From NCBI GenBank assembly GCA_963749825.1, contig CAVVOI010000012.1:744001-808000 (forward strand): a stretch of 64,000 nucleotides of DNA. Direction: 5' to 3'. A model generated the notes under the pieces. That model searched no databases. It was not told where the DNA came from and saw only the letters and a list, made by a program, of their open reading frames with translations. Numbering within the stretch: the first letter of the stretch is position 1; each line of letters opens with the position of its first letter. Source of the stretch: UBA11865 sp963749825 (lineage in GTDB: Bacteria > Chloroflexota > Anaerolineae > Promineifilales > Promineifilaceae). Below, piece after piece: positions 9,382 to 17,678 of the stretch. Position numbers and translations under genes: made by a program.

Positions 9382-9491
9382 GTAGACAGCCACTAATTCT
9401 TCGGGAATGAATTTTATCGGCAGCGGTTTACTTCTAGGCACTTGTGCTCGCGTGATTGATTGTCCTTCCATAATGAATTGCGCAATTGCAC
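9382..9491. repeat. 110-base dispersed repeat, copy A
   Basis: This intergenic stretch aligns without gaps to 59377-59486, with about 89 of 110 bases identical by hand count (roughly 81%). Read on the minus strand, both copies give related peptide text (PRSKPLPIKFIPEELVAVY here), with several synonymous differences, so they look like remnants of one former coding sequence. In this copy the frame is open for about 50 codons between stops but has no convincing start site. I do not recognise the protein. Confidence 0.6.
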
Positions 9492-9552
9492 ATAATCTCG
9501 GAACCAAAAAAGCGTTCAAATTACTAGGCCGAATTGACCTTCATGCTATCAT

Positions 9553-12048
9553 TCAGGAACGCACACGCTTGTTTTGTGGATCATACATTGGGCGTAGGGA
9601 CGCCTTGGCCGGATAGCATTCACCGGCAACCTCGATCTCGTAGCTACCGCTGTTGACGTAATCAACGGTCACGCCTGCTTCATTCTCTACCTGACCCAGA
9701 CCTACAGATCCACAAAGCGTGTGACCGTATCCTCCGGTCCTAATATAACCTACACGCTTACCATTCCTGATGACCGTCTCGCCGCCATGCAGCAAAGGCT
9801 CCGGATCTTCTAGTAAGAACTGTACCAGACGCATTTCAAGATTTCCACCTTCTTTTTGGCGCAGAAGGGCTTCTCTGCCAATGAAACCACCGGGCTTATC
9901 AAAATCGACGAAAAATCCTAGACCAACCTCAAGAGGGGTATCCACGTTGTCGATATCATTGCCATAGTCTCGATAACCTTTTTCGAGTCGCAACGAGTCC
10001 AGAGCGCTAAGTCCCGCATGTTTTAGTTCTACTGCTTGACCCACTTCTAACAGCATATCATAAACATGAAGAGTGAACTCGGTTGGCACGTAGAGTTCCC
10101 AGCCCAATTCACCCACATAAGACAGGCGCAATGCCTTGACAAGCGCGTATCCCATATCAATCTCTTGCAGCGTACGATAAGGAAACGCTTCATTGGACAT
10201 ATTCTTTGTTGTTAGCTCACTTAGAAGCTGGCGAGATTTTGGACCCTGGATGCTGATGATGTTATATGCAGATGTTACATCGGTAACAAAAACATGCGCA
10301 TCAGGTGAAATGTTCCGTTTGAGCCAGGTCGCCACGTGCGTAAGGATGGACGGCGAAAGAACGACCATAAAACTATCTTCGGCCAGACGGGTCACCGTTA
10401 GATCAGCCTCGATAGTCCCACGTTCATTCAACCACTGTGTATAGACGCAGCGACCAACCGACACCGACACATTATTGGCGCAAATTCGGTTGAGCGCCTT
10501 TTCCGCATCACGCCCCTGGACAAGGATCTTCGACATGAGGGTCAGGTCCATCAGCACTACACCCTCTCGCGCGGCTTTGTGTTCCGCTGCAGCGTAATGA
10601 AACCAATTTTGCCTGCCCCATGAGTATTTGACAACGGGTTCAACACCCTCGGGCGCAAACCACTCGGGGTACTCCCAACCGCTGTATTCAAAAAAGCAGG
10701 CCCCTGCATCTGCTAGGCGGTCGTGCAGGGCCGACTTGCAAGCATTGCGAGCCTTAGTCGCTTGATAGTTAGGCCATGTGGTAAACATCCAGCCCAATAT
10801 TTCCACAGTCCGGTCACGCAAATATTTGGGATTGTTTTGGAATGGGGACATGCGCTCGATGTTGATTTCACTGACGTCGACCGATGGCAAACCATCCACT
10901 ATCCACTGGGCCATGATCTGACCGGCGCCGCCGCCAAGCAAGATACCAAGCGAATTGAACCCCGCGGCAACATAAAAATTTTTCAACTCCGGCGCTTCAC
11001 CCATCAAGGGTCCGAGATCGGGCGTAAAACTCTCAGGGCCACAAAATAGCACATGGACCCCGGCGTTTTTAGATACCGGGATACGATCCATGGCCTTGTC
11101 CAGATAGGGCATCAGACGATCCCAATCCGGCGGGATCTCGCCGAAGCTGAAGTTCTCGGGAATTCCGCCAAGCCCACCTGGCCTGACCATCCCCCACGGA
11201 CCGGCTACAGGTTCAAATACACCGACCAATAGCCCGCCATGTTCTTCGCGGTAGTAAGCATAGGCGCCCGATTCTTCGACAATAGGCAATTCTCGATGCA
11301 TTCCTTCTATTGGCTCGGTGATCAGATAATAATGCTCGGCCGCATGTAACGGCACATTGACCCCAGCCAGCTTGCCCAGCTCTCGGGCCCACATACCTGC
11401 ACAGTTGACCACGTATTCCGCTTCGATATCTCCCTTGGATGTGACCACACCGGTCACCCGTCCATTCTTACTCTTTATACCTGTGACCTTGGTATCCTCA
11501 AAGATACGGGCCCCTCCCATCTTAGCCCCTTTAGCCAGGGCCATGGTGGTGTCTACTGGATTGGTGCGACCGTCTTGAGCGGTATAAATACCAGCAACGA
11601 CATCGCTGGTATCCATCAAAGGCCACATTTTCTGGATCTGAGAGGCAGAAACTTCTTCGATATCGATGCCAAAACCGCGGCCGAAGTCAGCCGCGCGGCG
11701 AATAGAATCTAATTCTTCCATGTTGCAGGCCAGTTCTAGATGACCGATAGGACTGAAGCCAGTATCCTGGCCAGTTTCCTTCCCCAGCCTTGCGAACAGA
11801 TCCACGGTGTACTTGGCCATCTTGATGGTGGTTTCGGTTCTAAAACCACCACTGCTGACCAGGCCGGCAGCATGCCAGGTGGTTCCGGCCGTTAGCTGTG
11901 ACCTTTCCAACAGCACGATGTCCCGCCAGCCAAGTTTGGTCAAGTGATAGGCAATGCTGCAGCCAATGATGCCTCCGCCGATAATTACCACCTGCACATG
12001 GGTTGGCAATGAATCGTTTACACCATTTCTCGGTTGGTTGTTCGTCAT
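9553..12048 (-). CDS. Dimethylglycine/sarcosine dehydrogenase-like FAD oxidoreductase with GcvT domain
   Basis: 831-residue flavoprotein expected to oxidise an N-methyl amine (dimethylglycine, sarcosine or similar) and pass the one-carbon unit to tetrahydrofolate. Residues about 17-50 form the FAD Rossmann motif VVIIGGGIIGCSIAYHLT. TTWHAAG follows, and its His is the covalent-FAD position in DMGDH. A DAO-type barrel reaches about residue 400, then an FAO_M linker, and the C-terminal half is a folate-binding GcvT fold (YVGELGWELYVP, YRDYGNDID). Length matches the 820-860 of the family. The frame is open further upstream, but the start at 12048 is preferred: CAGGAG lies six bases before it and longer starts would overlap the previous gene. 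It ends the operon 16399-9553. Confidence 0.92.
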   Translation of the reverse strand: MTNNQPRNGVNDSLPTHVQVVIIGGGIIGCSIAYHLTKLGWRDIVLLERSQLTAGTTWHAAGLVSSGGFRTETTIKMAKYTVDLFARLGKETGQDTGFSPIGHLELACNMEELDSIRRAADFGRGFGIDIEEVSASQIQKMWPLMDTSDVVAGIYTAQDGRTNPVDTTMALAKGAKMGGARIFEDTKVTGIKSKNGRVTGVVTSKGDIEAEYVVNCAGMWARELGKLAGVNVPLHAAEHYYLITEPIEGMHRELPIVEESGAYAYYREEHGGLLVGVFEPVAGPWGMVRPGGLGGIPENFSFGEIPPDWDRLMPYLDKAMDRIPVSKNAGVHVLFCGPESFTPDLGPLMGEAPELKNFYVAAGFNSLGILLGGGAGQIMAQWIVDGLPSVDVSEINIERMSPFQNNPKYLRDRTVEILGWMFTTWPNYQATKARNACKSALHDRLADAGACFFEYSGWEYPEWFAPEGVEPVVKYSWGRQNWFHYAAAEHKAAREGVVLMDLTLMSKILVQGRDAEKALNRICANNVSVSVGRCVYTQWLNERGTIEADLTVTRLAEDSFMVVLSPSILTHVATWLKRNISPDAHVFVTDVTSAYNIISIQGPKSRQLLSELTTKNMSNEAFPYRTLQEIDMGYALVKALRLSYVGELGWELYVPTEFTLHVYDMLLEVGQAVELKHAGLSALDSLRLEKGYRDYGNDIDNVDTPLEVGLGFFVDFDKPGGFIGREALLRQKEGGNLEMRLVQFLLEDPEPLLHGGETVIRNGKRVGYIRTGGYGHTLCGSVGLGQVENEAGVTVDYVNSGSYEIEVAGECYPAKASLRPMYDPQNKRVRS

Positions 12049-12083
12049 GTCATGCTCCTGTATTGACCAAGTTTTTGGTCTAA

Positions 12084-13061
12084 TTAGCTTCCGAGATTCA
12101 TACCTAACCCTAATTCCTTCGCTCGCCGGTACACGGAAGGTAGAATGGCTGCATACTCTCCCCAAATGCCAAGCGCGATGTACAGAATAATCTCCTCCCG
12201 AAGCTCCCGGCCTGCCGCTTGTCCGGCAATGACATCTGGCCATTCAGCGTGGACATTATCCCGGCTCAGCCTGCCGGCTTGGACAAGTTCTACAATTTCT
12301 GGGATACGGTAGCTAACGTATGCCCATCGATCTACGATTAACTTGTCGGCTTCCAACAGCACATCTAGATCGACCTCCTGGTATGAACCAAGACGGGCTA
12401 CAAGAGCACCCGGCTTCAGCCAAGGCAATTTGACATTCACTGCGCTGCCGGTAGTGACGGTCACGATCAGGTCGGCATCACGCACGGCAGCTTCCCTTGA
12501 CGGGGGTATCACGATAGATAGCCTTGTTTTGTCTCCCATCTCGTCGGCGAATTTTTCTGCGGCGGTAGGGATCACATCCACCACACGCACCTCGTCCAGA
12601 TCAAACACCTCGTTAAAGCAAGAGAGATGGCTTCTTCCTAATCCACCAGCACCGAATATAGTCATCACCCTGCTATCAGAGTTCGCCAGGTATTTCGCCG
12701 TCACGGCCGTCGAAGCCCCGGTCTTCATCGCCGTAATCCAATTCGCTTCCATAATACAAGCTGGCAAGCCGGTGTCAGCTTCGAAGAGCATCACCATCGA
12801 ATCGGTGACCGGCAATCCCTTTATCCGATTGCCCTCGAAATAACTGAAGCTCTTGACATAGGCATACTCCTCGCCGGCCATAAATCCGGAGAAGGGCTTC
12901 AGAAAGCCTCCATCGCCTACATTCATATAAAATTTATCCCCCGCCACATGCCCGGCTCCATCAGCCTTAATCCCTGTCTCAGCGAGGCGAACTGCATCAC
13001 CGGCTGTCATACATTTGGCCACATCATCTTCTGTCAAATAGAGAATGTTCCGCGGGATCAT
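12084..13061 (-). CDS. Ornithine cyclodeaminase / mu-crystallin family protein
   Basis: 325-residue NAD(P)-binding enzyme of the ornithine cyclodeaminase/mu-crystallin family. Members include ornithine cyclodeaminase, alanine dehydrogenases, ketimine reductases and N-methyl amino acid enzymes. The N-terminal dimerisation part (YLTEDDVAKCMTAGDAVRLA) precedes the Rossmann motif TIFGAGGLGRSHL at about 135-147 and DLIVTVTTGSAV near 205-216. The active-site Lys region lies in WITAMKTGASTAVTAKYLA (about 108-126). It starts 14 bases after the aminotransferase remnant and ends 35 bases before the DMGDH-like gene, so it probably acts on an imine or N-methyl amino acid made by these enzymes. The precise reaction cannot be chosen from sequence alone. 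Confidence 0.88.
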   Translation of the reverse strand: MIPRNILYLTEDDVAKCMTAGDAVRLAETGIKADGAGHVAGDKFYMNVGDGGFLKPFSGFMAGEEYAYVKSFSYFEGNRIKGLPVTDSMVMLFEADTGLPACIMEANWITAMKTGASTAVTAKYLANSDSRVMTIFGAGGLGRSHLSCFNEVFDLDEVRVVDVIPTAAEKFADEMGDKTRLSIVIPPSREAAVRDADLIVTVTTGSAVNVKLPWLKPGALVARLGSYQEVDLDVLLEADKLIVDRWAYVSYRIPEIVELVQAGRLSRDNVHAEWPDVIAGQAAGRELREEIILYIALGIWGEYAAILPSVYRRAKELGLGMNLGS

Positions 13062-13075
13062 ATTCGTAGTTCCAT

Positions 13076-13415
13076 CTAGGTTTGAAAATACAGGTCGCCC
13101 GCTGCCAACGCTTCATCCAGCATCGCCAGGCCTTCCTGAATTTGTTATTCGTTTACGATTAATGGCGGCGCGCAAAAGATCCAGTCCCATTTCACAAAAG
13201 TGCTCATCCCTTGCTTCCTGAGAGTGGCACTCACTTCGCGCATTGACATCGATCAATTGGGATGACCAGTCTAGATATCGCTTGCCATCTGCATCCCAAA
13301 AGTAAACTCCTTCTGCCCGGGTCATGGAGATCGGATTCCAAGCATTTTGGACCGTCCAACTGGACAAGTTATAGGTCTTATTGCAGGCTACCAATTCAGC
13401 ATGGTTAGAACCCAA
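13076..13415 (-). pseudogene. Wrecked class-III aminotransferase (internal deletion plus nonsense)
   Basis: The first 40 or so codons encode the start of a beta-alanine/taurine-pyruvate-type class-III aminotransferase (YNLSSWTVQN, EGVYFWDADGKRYLDWSSQL). At about 13238-13243 the sequence jumps, in another frame, to the C-terminus of the same family: EVSATLRKQGMSTFVKWDWI, then IFCAPPLIVNE, then a TAA at 13145-13147 where GAA (Glu) is expected, then QIQEGLAMLDEALAAGDLYF and a final TAG at 13076-13078. So about 340 middle residues are deleted and a stop has been gained. The PLP lysine region is gone, so no activity is possible. It sits between methylmalonate-semialdehyde dehydrogenase and the cyclodeaminase-family gene and was probably once part of that pathway. 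Confidence 0.88.
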
Positions 13416-13478
13416 AAATCACCATCCATAGTTAAGAAGTTAAGACCTGGAATGCCAGTTTAATATTGGCGCGACCAT

Positions 13479-14957
13479 CTAAAATTGACGCGACCATTCC
13501 TTCGGCCAGCGCTCGACGACCACTTTCGTCTGTGTGAAGAATTCGACCGCGTGATTGCCCTGACCGTGCAGCGTGCCAAAGAAGCTCTCTTTCCAACCGC
13601 TGAAGGGGAAGAAAGCCATCGGAGCGGCCACACCAACATTGATGCCGATGTTGCCTGCTTTTGTTTCATACCGGAATTTTCGCGCCGCAGAGCCATTGCT
13701 GGTGAACAAACAAGCCATGTTGCCATATTGGCCACTGTTGATGTATTTGATAGCCTCGTCAATTGTGTTGACATGGATCAAGCTTAATACCGGGCCGAAT
13801 ATCTCGGTTTTGGCAATTTCACCAAACGGATCAACGTTTTGCAAGACTGTGGGTCGCACAAAACTGCCGTTTTCGTATCCCCTTATTGCCGGAGAACGAC
13901 CGTCCACCAGCGCCGTAGCTCCTTCATCTACACCATCTTGGATTAAGCCTTCAACGCGCCTCAGGCTATGCGAGTTGATTACCGGGCCCATTTGCACGCT
14001 TTCATCCAGACCATAACCAACCACGCGGGAAACGGCCGCATCTGCGATCGATTCGGTAAAAGTGTGTCGAGCGTCCCCAACTGTGACTGCTACAGAGGCT
14101 GCCAGGCAGCGTTGTCCGGCGCAACCAAATGCCGAATCGGCTGCGATGCGGGTCGTCATATCTATATCGGCGTCCGGTAACACTATGATCGGGTTCTTGG
14201 CCCCACCTTGCGCTTGGACCCGTTTGCCATTGGCTGAGCCCCTGCTATAGACATATCTAGCAACAGGCGTGGAGCCAACGAAGCTGATCGCCTTGATTTC
14301 TGGATGGTCCAAGATGGCGTTGACCGCTTCTTTTGCGCCATTGACCATGTTGACAACGCCCTTAGGGAAGCCTGCTTGCTCCAGTAATCTGAAGATTTTT
14401 TGCATTGTCAGCGGCACTTTCTCCGACGGCTTGACGATATAGGTGTTGCCGCAAGCCAGCGCATAAGGCATAAACCAAAAAGCAATCATGCCGGGAAAAT
14501 TGAAAGGGGCTATAGCAGCGCAAACGCCCACCGGCTGCCGGATCATAATCTCGTCAATGCCCGGGGCAATATCTTCGGAAAAATCTCCCTGCATCATCAT
14601 GGGGATACCGCAAGCTACCTCGACATTTTCAATCGCACGGCGCATTTCACCCCTAGACTCACCAATCGTTTTACCACATTCCATGGTGATAGTCCGGGCA
14701 ATATCTTCGTAATTTTCTTCAAGAAGGTTCTTCAGTTTGAATAAATATTGGATGCGATCAGCGGCTGGTGTGCGTCGCCATTCGTCGAGGGCATTGGCGG
14801 CCGCCTGAGCTGCTTCGTCCATCTCAGAGGCGGGTGAAAGGGGAACCTGTCCCAATACATCGTTTGTAGCCGGATTAATCACATCCAAATATTCGGCCGT
14901 CGACGATTGCCTCCATTCACCGTTGATGTAGTTAAGTATTCTGCCGTTTGCCGTCAT
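13479..14957 (-). CDS. mmsA: Methylmalonate-semialdehyde dehydrogenase (CoA-acylating)
   Basis: 492-residue aldehyde dehydrogenase of the MmsA/IolA type, which converts methylmalonate or malonate semialdehyde plus CoA and NAD+ to propionyl- or acetyl-CoA and CO2. The N-terminus NYINGEWRQSS and ATNDVLGQVPLS are typical. MIRQPVGVCAAIAPFNFPGM, the cofactor loop SFVGSTPVARYVY and the catalytic Cys in FGCAGQRCLAAS follow in order, and the C-terminus carries PFSGWKESFFGTLHGQG. Length equals the family norm. It lies between an intact and a broken class-III aminotransferase. This is the usual arrangement for beta-alanine or beta-aminoisobutyrate breakdown: the aminotransferase makes the semialdehyde and this enzyme consumes it. 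The call is secure. Confidence 0.95.
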   Translation of the reverse strand: MTANGRILNYINGEWRQSSTAEYLDVINPATNDVLGQVPLSPASEMDEAAQAAANALDEWRRTPAADRIQYLFKLKNLLEENYEDIARTITMECGKTIGESRGEMRRAIENVEVACGIPMMMQGDFSEDIAPGIDEIMIRQPVGVCAAIAPFNFPGMIAFWFMPYALACGNTYIVKPSEKVPLTMQKIFRLLEQAGFPKGVVNMVNGAKEAVNAILDHPEIKAISFVGSTPVARYVYSRGSANGKRVQAQGGAKNPIIVLPDADIDMTTRIAADSAFGCAGQRCLAASVAVTVGDARHTFTESIADAAVSRVVGYGLDESVQMGPVINSHSLRRVEGLIQDGVDEGATALVDGRSPAIRGYENGSFVRPTVLQNVDPFGEIAKTEIFGPVLSLIHVNTIDEAIKYINSGQYGNMACLFTSNGSAARKFRYETKAGNIGINVGVAAPMAFFPFSGWKESFFGTLHGQGNHAVEFFTQTKVVVERWPKEWSRQF

Positions 14958-15082
14958 TTGCTTGCCTCACTTCATCTAAATTGAGTTTGTCATGATTTGC
15001 TGTTAGAGAAAAGATCCCATGATATCTCAATGTACATCGGCTCTTCCGAGGTGTTTTTCTTAGAAAATGAGTCGAAGCACAC

Positions 15083-16399
15083 CTAGCTTTTGCTGAGAGC
15101 GAGTTTCAAACCATCTTCGAAGGCTTGCAGTGTTTCGGCGACATCTTCCTCCGTATGGTCAACACACAAGAAGTATGGTTCAAATCCATCAGGGTCAGGC
15201 ATAACGCCATTCTCAATCATATAGTTAGTGATTGTTTCGTATAGATCCCAATCAGCTTTGAACAGATCCCGCCATTCTCTGGGTTGCGTATCCATGAAGG
15301 TAATGCCGAAAATAGCCGGCGCCCCATTAATGAAATGCGGAACGCCGTGCCGGTTCAGAATCTCGCCGATCCCTTCCATGAGCATTCCACCAACCTTGTT
15401 CAACTGTTCAAACGCTTTGCCGGTCTGGATGTATTCAAGAGTGGCGTCGGCAGCGGCCGTAGACACCACGTTTCCGGTATAGGTACCACCCTGGAACACT
15501 TTGCCCGGCCGTATAGACATCATCACCTCTTTCTTACCCCCGAAAGCAGCGATGGGATAACCATTGCCCATGGCTTTGGCGAAGGTGGAGATATCGGGAA
15601 GAACGCCAAAATATTCACCAGCCCCCCCTGGTGCGAGACGAAAACCCGTCTTGACCTCGTCAAAGATGAGTACAATGCCATATTGGTCGCATTGTTCGCG
15701 CAAGAATTCAAGGTAGCCGGGTTGCGGCATCAGTCCAGCGCCATTACCGAGCATGGGTTCCACGATAATGGCCGCGATTTCCTCTCCCCGCTCCTGCAAG
15801 ATATCGCCTAAAACCTCAACATCATTCCACGGGCAAAGTTGGATTAGCTCACGCATGACCTCTGGGATGCCGATGCTTTGTTTATAGGCCCGAGGATGTT
15901 GGCGATCGCCCACCTGATCGAGCTTGCCGCTCGCAGTCGACCAAAGGACGTAATCATGGGCGCCGTGGTAACATCCCTCAAATTTCAGCACAATATCCCG
16001 GCCGGTATGACCCCGCGCCAAACGTATGGCATGCATGGTACATTCTGAGCCTGTGTTGGACAGGCGAACCATCTCGACGCCGGGGCACATGTCAACAATT
16101 CTTTCGGCGACCTTTACCTCAAGTAGTTGAGTGGCGGCGAAACTGAGGCCATGATCGATCGCTTCTTTGACTCGGCCGTTGACGAATGGGTCAGCATGTC
16201 CCAAGATAACAGGACCATATCCGAGCCGATAATCAATGTATCGTTTTCCGTCAAAATCATAGACGTAGCCATCACGAGCATCGGCTACAACAAGCGTTTG
16301 ATCGTCTCCCGAATAACGAAAATTGGAATTAACGCCGTATGGTATTACTTTTCGTGCCCGTTCAAAAAACTCATGAGACTTTACTCCATGCTGTGGCAT
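15083..16399 (-). CDS. Class-III aminotransferase (glutamate-1-semialdehyde aminomutase-like)
   Basis: 438-residue PLP enzyme of the class-III aminotransferase fold, nearest in layout to glutamate-1-semialdehyde aminomutases and catabolic relatives. Landmarks are YDFDGKRYIDYRLGYGPVIL, SNTGSECTMHAIRLARGHTG, the cofactor segment FDEVKTGFRLAPGG and the Schiff-base Lys in TFAKAMGNGYPIAAFGGK. The absence of haem-pathway neighbours and the presence of mmsA and DMGDH-like genes argue for a catabolic amine or beta-amino acid transaminase, not tetrapyrrole synthesis. It opens the minus-strand operon and is divergent from the Lrp-type regulator at 16610. The shared 210-base gap holds a palindrome, so it is probably controlled by that regulator. 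Confidence 0.88.
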   Translation of the reverse strand: MPQHGVKSHEFFERARKVIPYGVNSNFRYSGDDQTLVVADARDGYVYDFDGKRYIDYRLGYGPVILGHADPFVNGRVKEAIDHGLSFAATQLLEVKVAERIVDMCPGVEMVRLSNTGSECTMHAIRLARGHTGRDIVLKFEGCYHGAHDYVLWSTASGKLDQVGDRQHPRAYKQSIGIPEVMRELIQLCPWNDVEVLGDILQERGEEIAAIIVEPMLGNGAGLMPQPGYLEFLREQCDQYGIVLIFDEVKTGFRLAPGGAGEYFGVLPDISTFAKAMGNGYPIAAFGGKKEVMMSIRPGKVFQGGTYTGNVVSTAAADATLEYIQTGKAFEQLNKVGGMLMEGIGEILNRHGVPHFINGAPAIFGITFMDTQPREWRDLFKADWDLYETITNYMIENGVMPDPDGFEPYFLCVDHTEEDVAETLQAFEDGLKLALSKS

Positions 16400-16513
16400 C
16401 TTGGTCCTCTCTTTATTGCTATCAACGTTACTACTTCAATACAGTCATCCAAAAAATCAGTTTATTGACCCCTTATCATCCGGGCAAGTCCAGGCCAACA
16501 AGTATTCTCCTAT

Positions 16514-16530
16514 GTTACGAAATTCGTAAC
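16514..16530. promoter_or_regulatory. Lrp/AsnC-type operator palindrome
   Basis: GTTACGAAATTCGTAAC is a perfect palindrome with 8-base arms about a central A, in the gap between the divergent aminotransferase and Lrp-type regulator genes. Related half-sites TTCGTAA (about 16554-16560) and ATCGTAA (about 16585-16591) follow on the regulator side. Arrays of such half-sites are typical for Lrp/AsnC proteins. Assignment to this regulator rests on position only. Confidence 0.55.
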
Positions 16531-16546
16531 CAAATATAGTAATTTA

Positions 16547-16576
16547 TTTGATTTTCGTAATTATTGTCCGTATAAT
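16547..16576 (+). promoter_or_regulatory. Promoter of the Lrp-type regulator and plus-strand operon
   Basis: A sigma-70-like pair: -35 TTTGAT (16547-16552), an 18-base spacer and a perfect -10 TATAAT (16571-16576), about 34 bases before the ATG at 16610. TTCGTAA half-sites lie inside the spacer and just downstream, so binding of the Lrp-type protein would block the promoter (autoregulation). Confidence 0.6.
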
Positions 16577-16609
16577 ACTGAACAATCGTAAGAAAAACAA
16601 GTTGATTTT

Positions 16610-17083
16610 ATGGACACATTAGATCGTTCAATTGTTGCTCTCCTTCAAGAGGATGGCCGTATGCGCTACACGGAGATTGCAAAGTCCCTGGACGTCACTG
16701 AGGGGACAGTACGCAACCGTGTGGCAAAACTCCTCGAAGATAAGGCTATCCAAATAATCGGTGTACTCGATCCGCATCGAATGGGATACAACGCCCCGGC
16801 GATTATCGGTGTTTCAATTCAACCACCTAATCTAGAAGAAGCGGCGGCTGAGATCGCCTCCATGAAAGAAGTTAGTTACCTGATCATGGTTGCCGGCGAA
16901 TACGATCTGATCATTGAGGTATTCTGTCGTGACCGGGAGCATCTGGCCGCTTTTCTTAAAGATAAGTTACTTCAAGTTGCCGGTGTACAGCGAGCCCAAA
17001 CTTCATTCATCCTTCATACATACAAGGTGGCCCACGGAGCAAAAACTGTTTTTGCAAAGCGTATGCCAGCTAATGACGCTTGA
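16610..17083 (+). CDS. Lrp/AsnC family transcriptional regulator
   Basis: 157-residue regulator: an N-terminal winged helix-turn-helix (LDRSIVALLQEDGRMRYTEI, then TEGTVRNRVAKLLEDK) covering about residues 3-55, then an Lrp ligand-binding (RAM) domain from about 65 to 145 (IIGVSIQPPN, MVAGEYDLIIEVFCRDREHL). Such proteins sense amino acids or related metabolites and form octamers on arrays of half-sites. It heads a plus-strand run of MttB, MOSC-like, GcvT-like and DMGDH-like genes and is divergent from an aminotransferase operon. It probably controls both in response to an amino acid such as glycine or a methylated glycine, but the ligand is inference. Confidence 0.93.
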   Translation: MDTLDRSIVALLQEDGRMRYTEIAKSLDVTEGTVRNRVAKLLEDKAIQIIGVLDPHRMGYNAPAIIGVSIQPPNLEEAAAEIASMKEVSYLIMVAGEYDLIIEVFCRDREHLAAFLKDKLLQVAGVQRAQTSFILHTYKVAHGAKTVFAKRMPANDA

Positions 17084-17145
17084 AATGGCGGCCTGAATAT
17101 CGGTCCTTCAGCCAAATTCGGCGATTTCCTATAGGAGTAATTGGT

Positions 17146-17629
17146 ATGCCCCTCGAAGATAAAAGACGCCTGATTGAATTACTAGCCCAAACACATTCAA
17201 TAACGCGTGAGGTCCTAGTGGGAGTCGATCTTGATAAACGAGTTTACCCAGATTCAGGTTGGCGAATAAGAGACATTATCGGACATATCGCAACCTGGGA
17301 TCACCAAGTGAGCAAGGTCCTTACGCGCTTTCTGTGTTGGTGAGGAATACGCCATTCCTGATCACGATGAGGCTGCTTTCAATGAGCAACATGTATTAGG
17401 ACAAGAGATTTTGACAACTCAACAAGTGTTCGAGGAATGGGAACAGGCGCGCCAGGACTTTATAGAGGCGGTTGAGGAAATCCCCCTGGATCTGTTTCCC
17501 GGCGATGTGCTCTATCCCTGGGGCGACGAGTGCGGCACCATCGCCTACTTAGTTGAATTTATGGTCGAACATGATGTCGAGCACCGGCATGAAATTCTAA
17601 AGGCAATCCAAACATCCTTAGGCGAGTGA
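17146..17629 (+). pseudogene. DinB/ClbS-like protein, frameshifted
   Basis: ATG 17146 has AGGAG eight bases before it. The first part (PDSGWRIRDIIGHIATWDHQ, about residues 25-45) is the typical N-terminal helix pair of DinB-fold proteins, with a metal-ligand-type His. The frame breaks near 17325-17332: one frame stops at 17343, while the continuing protein (FCVGEEYAIPDHDEAAFNEQ, then FEEWEQARQDFIEAV) is in the other frame to 17629, ending with EHDVEHRHEIL, the second His cluster. A single-base indel explains it, so this is either a recent pseudogene or a sequencing error; repaired, it would be about 160 residues. Function in this operon is unknown; DinB-fold proteins include thiol transferases and self-resistance proteins. 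Confidence 0.7.
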
Positions 17630-17678
17630 TATTCTCCCCGTCCCCGACCGGCTCTAACGTCTGAATGTGAAGTGAGAA

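Noticed and set aside
12049..12243. 65-residue N-terminal extension of the DMGDH-like protein at 9553
   Set aside because: It overlaps the end of the cyclodeaminase-family gene, has no family similarity, and a good ribosome site precedes the internal start at 12048.
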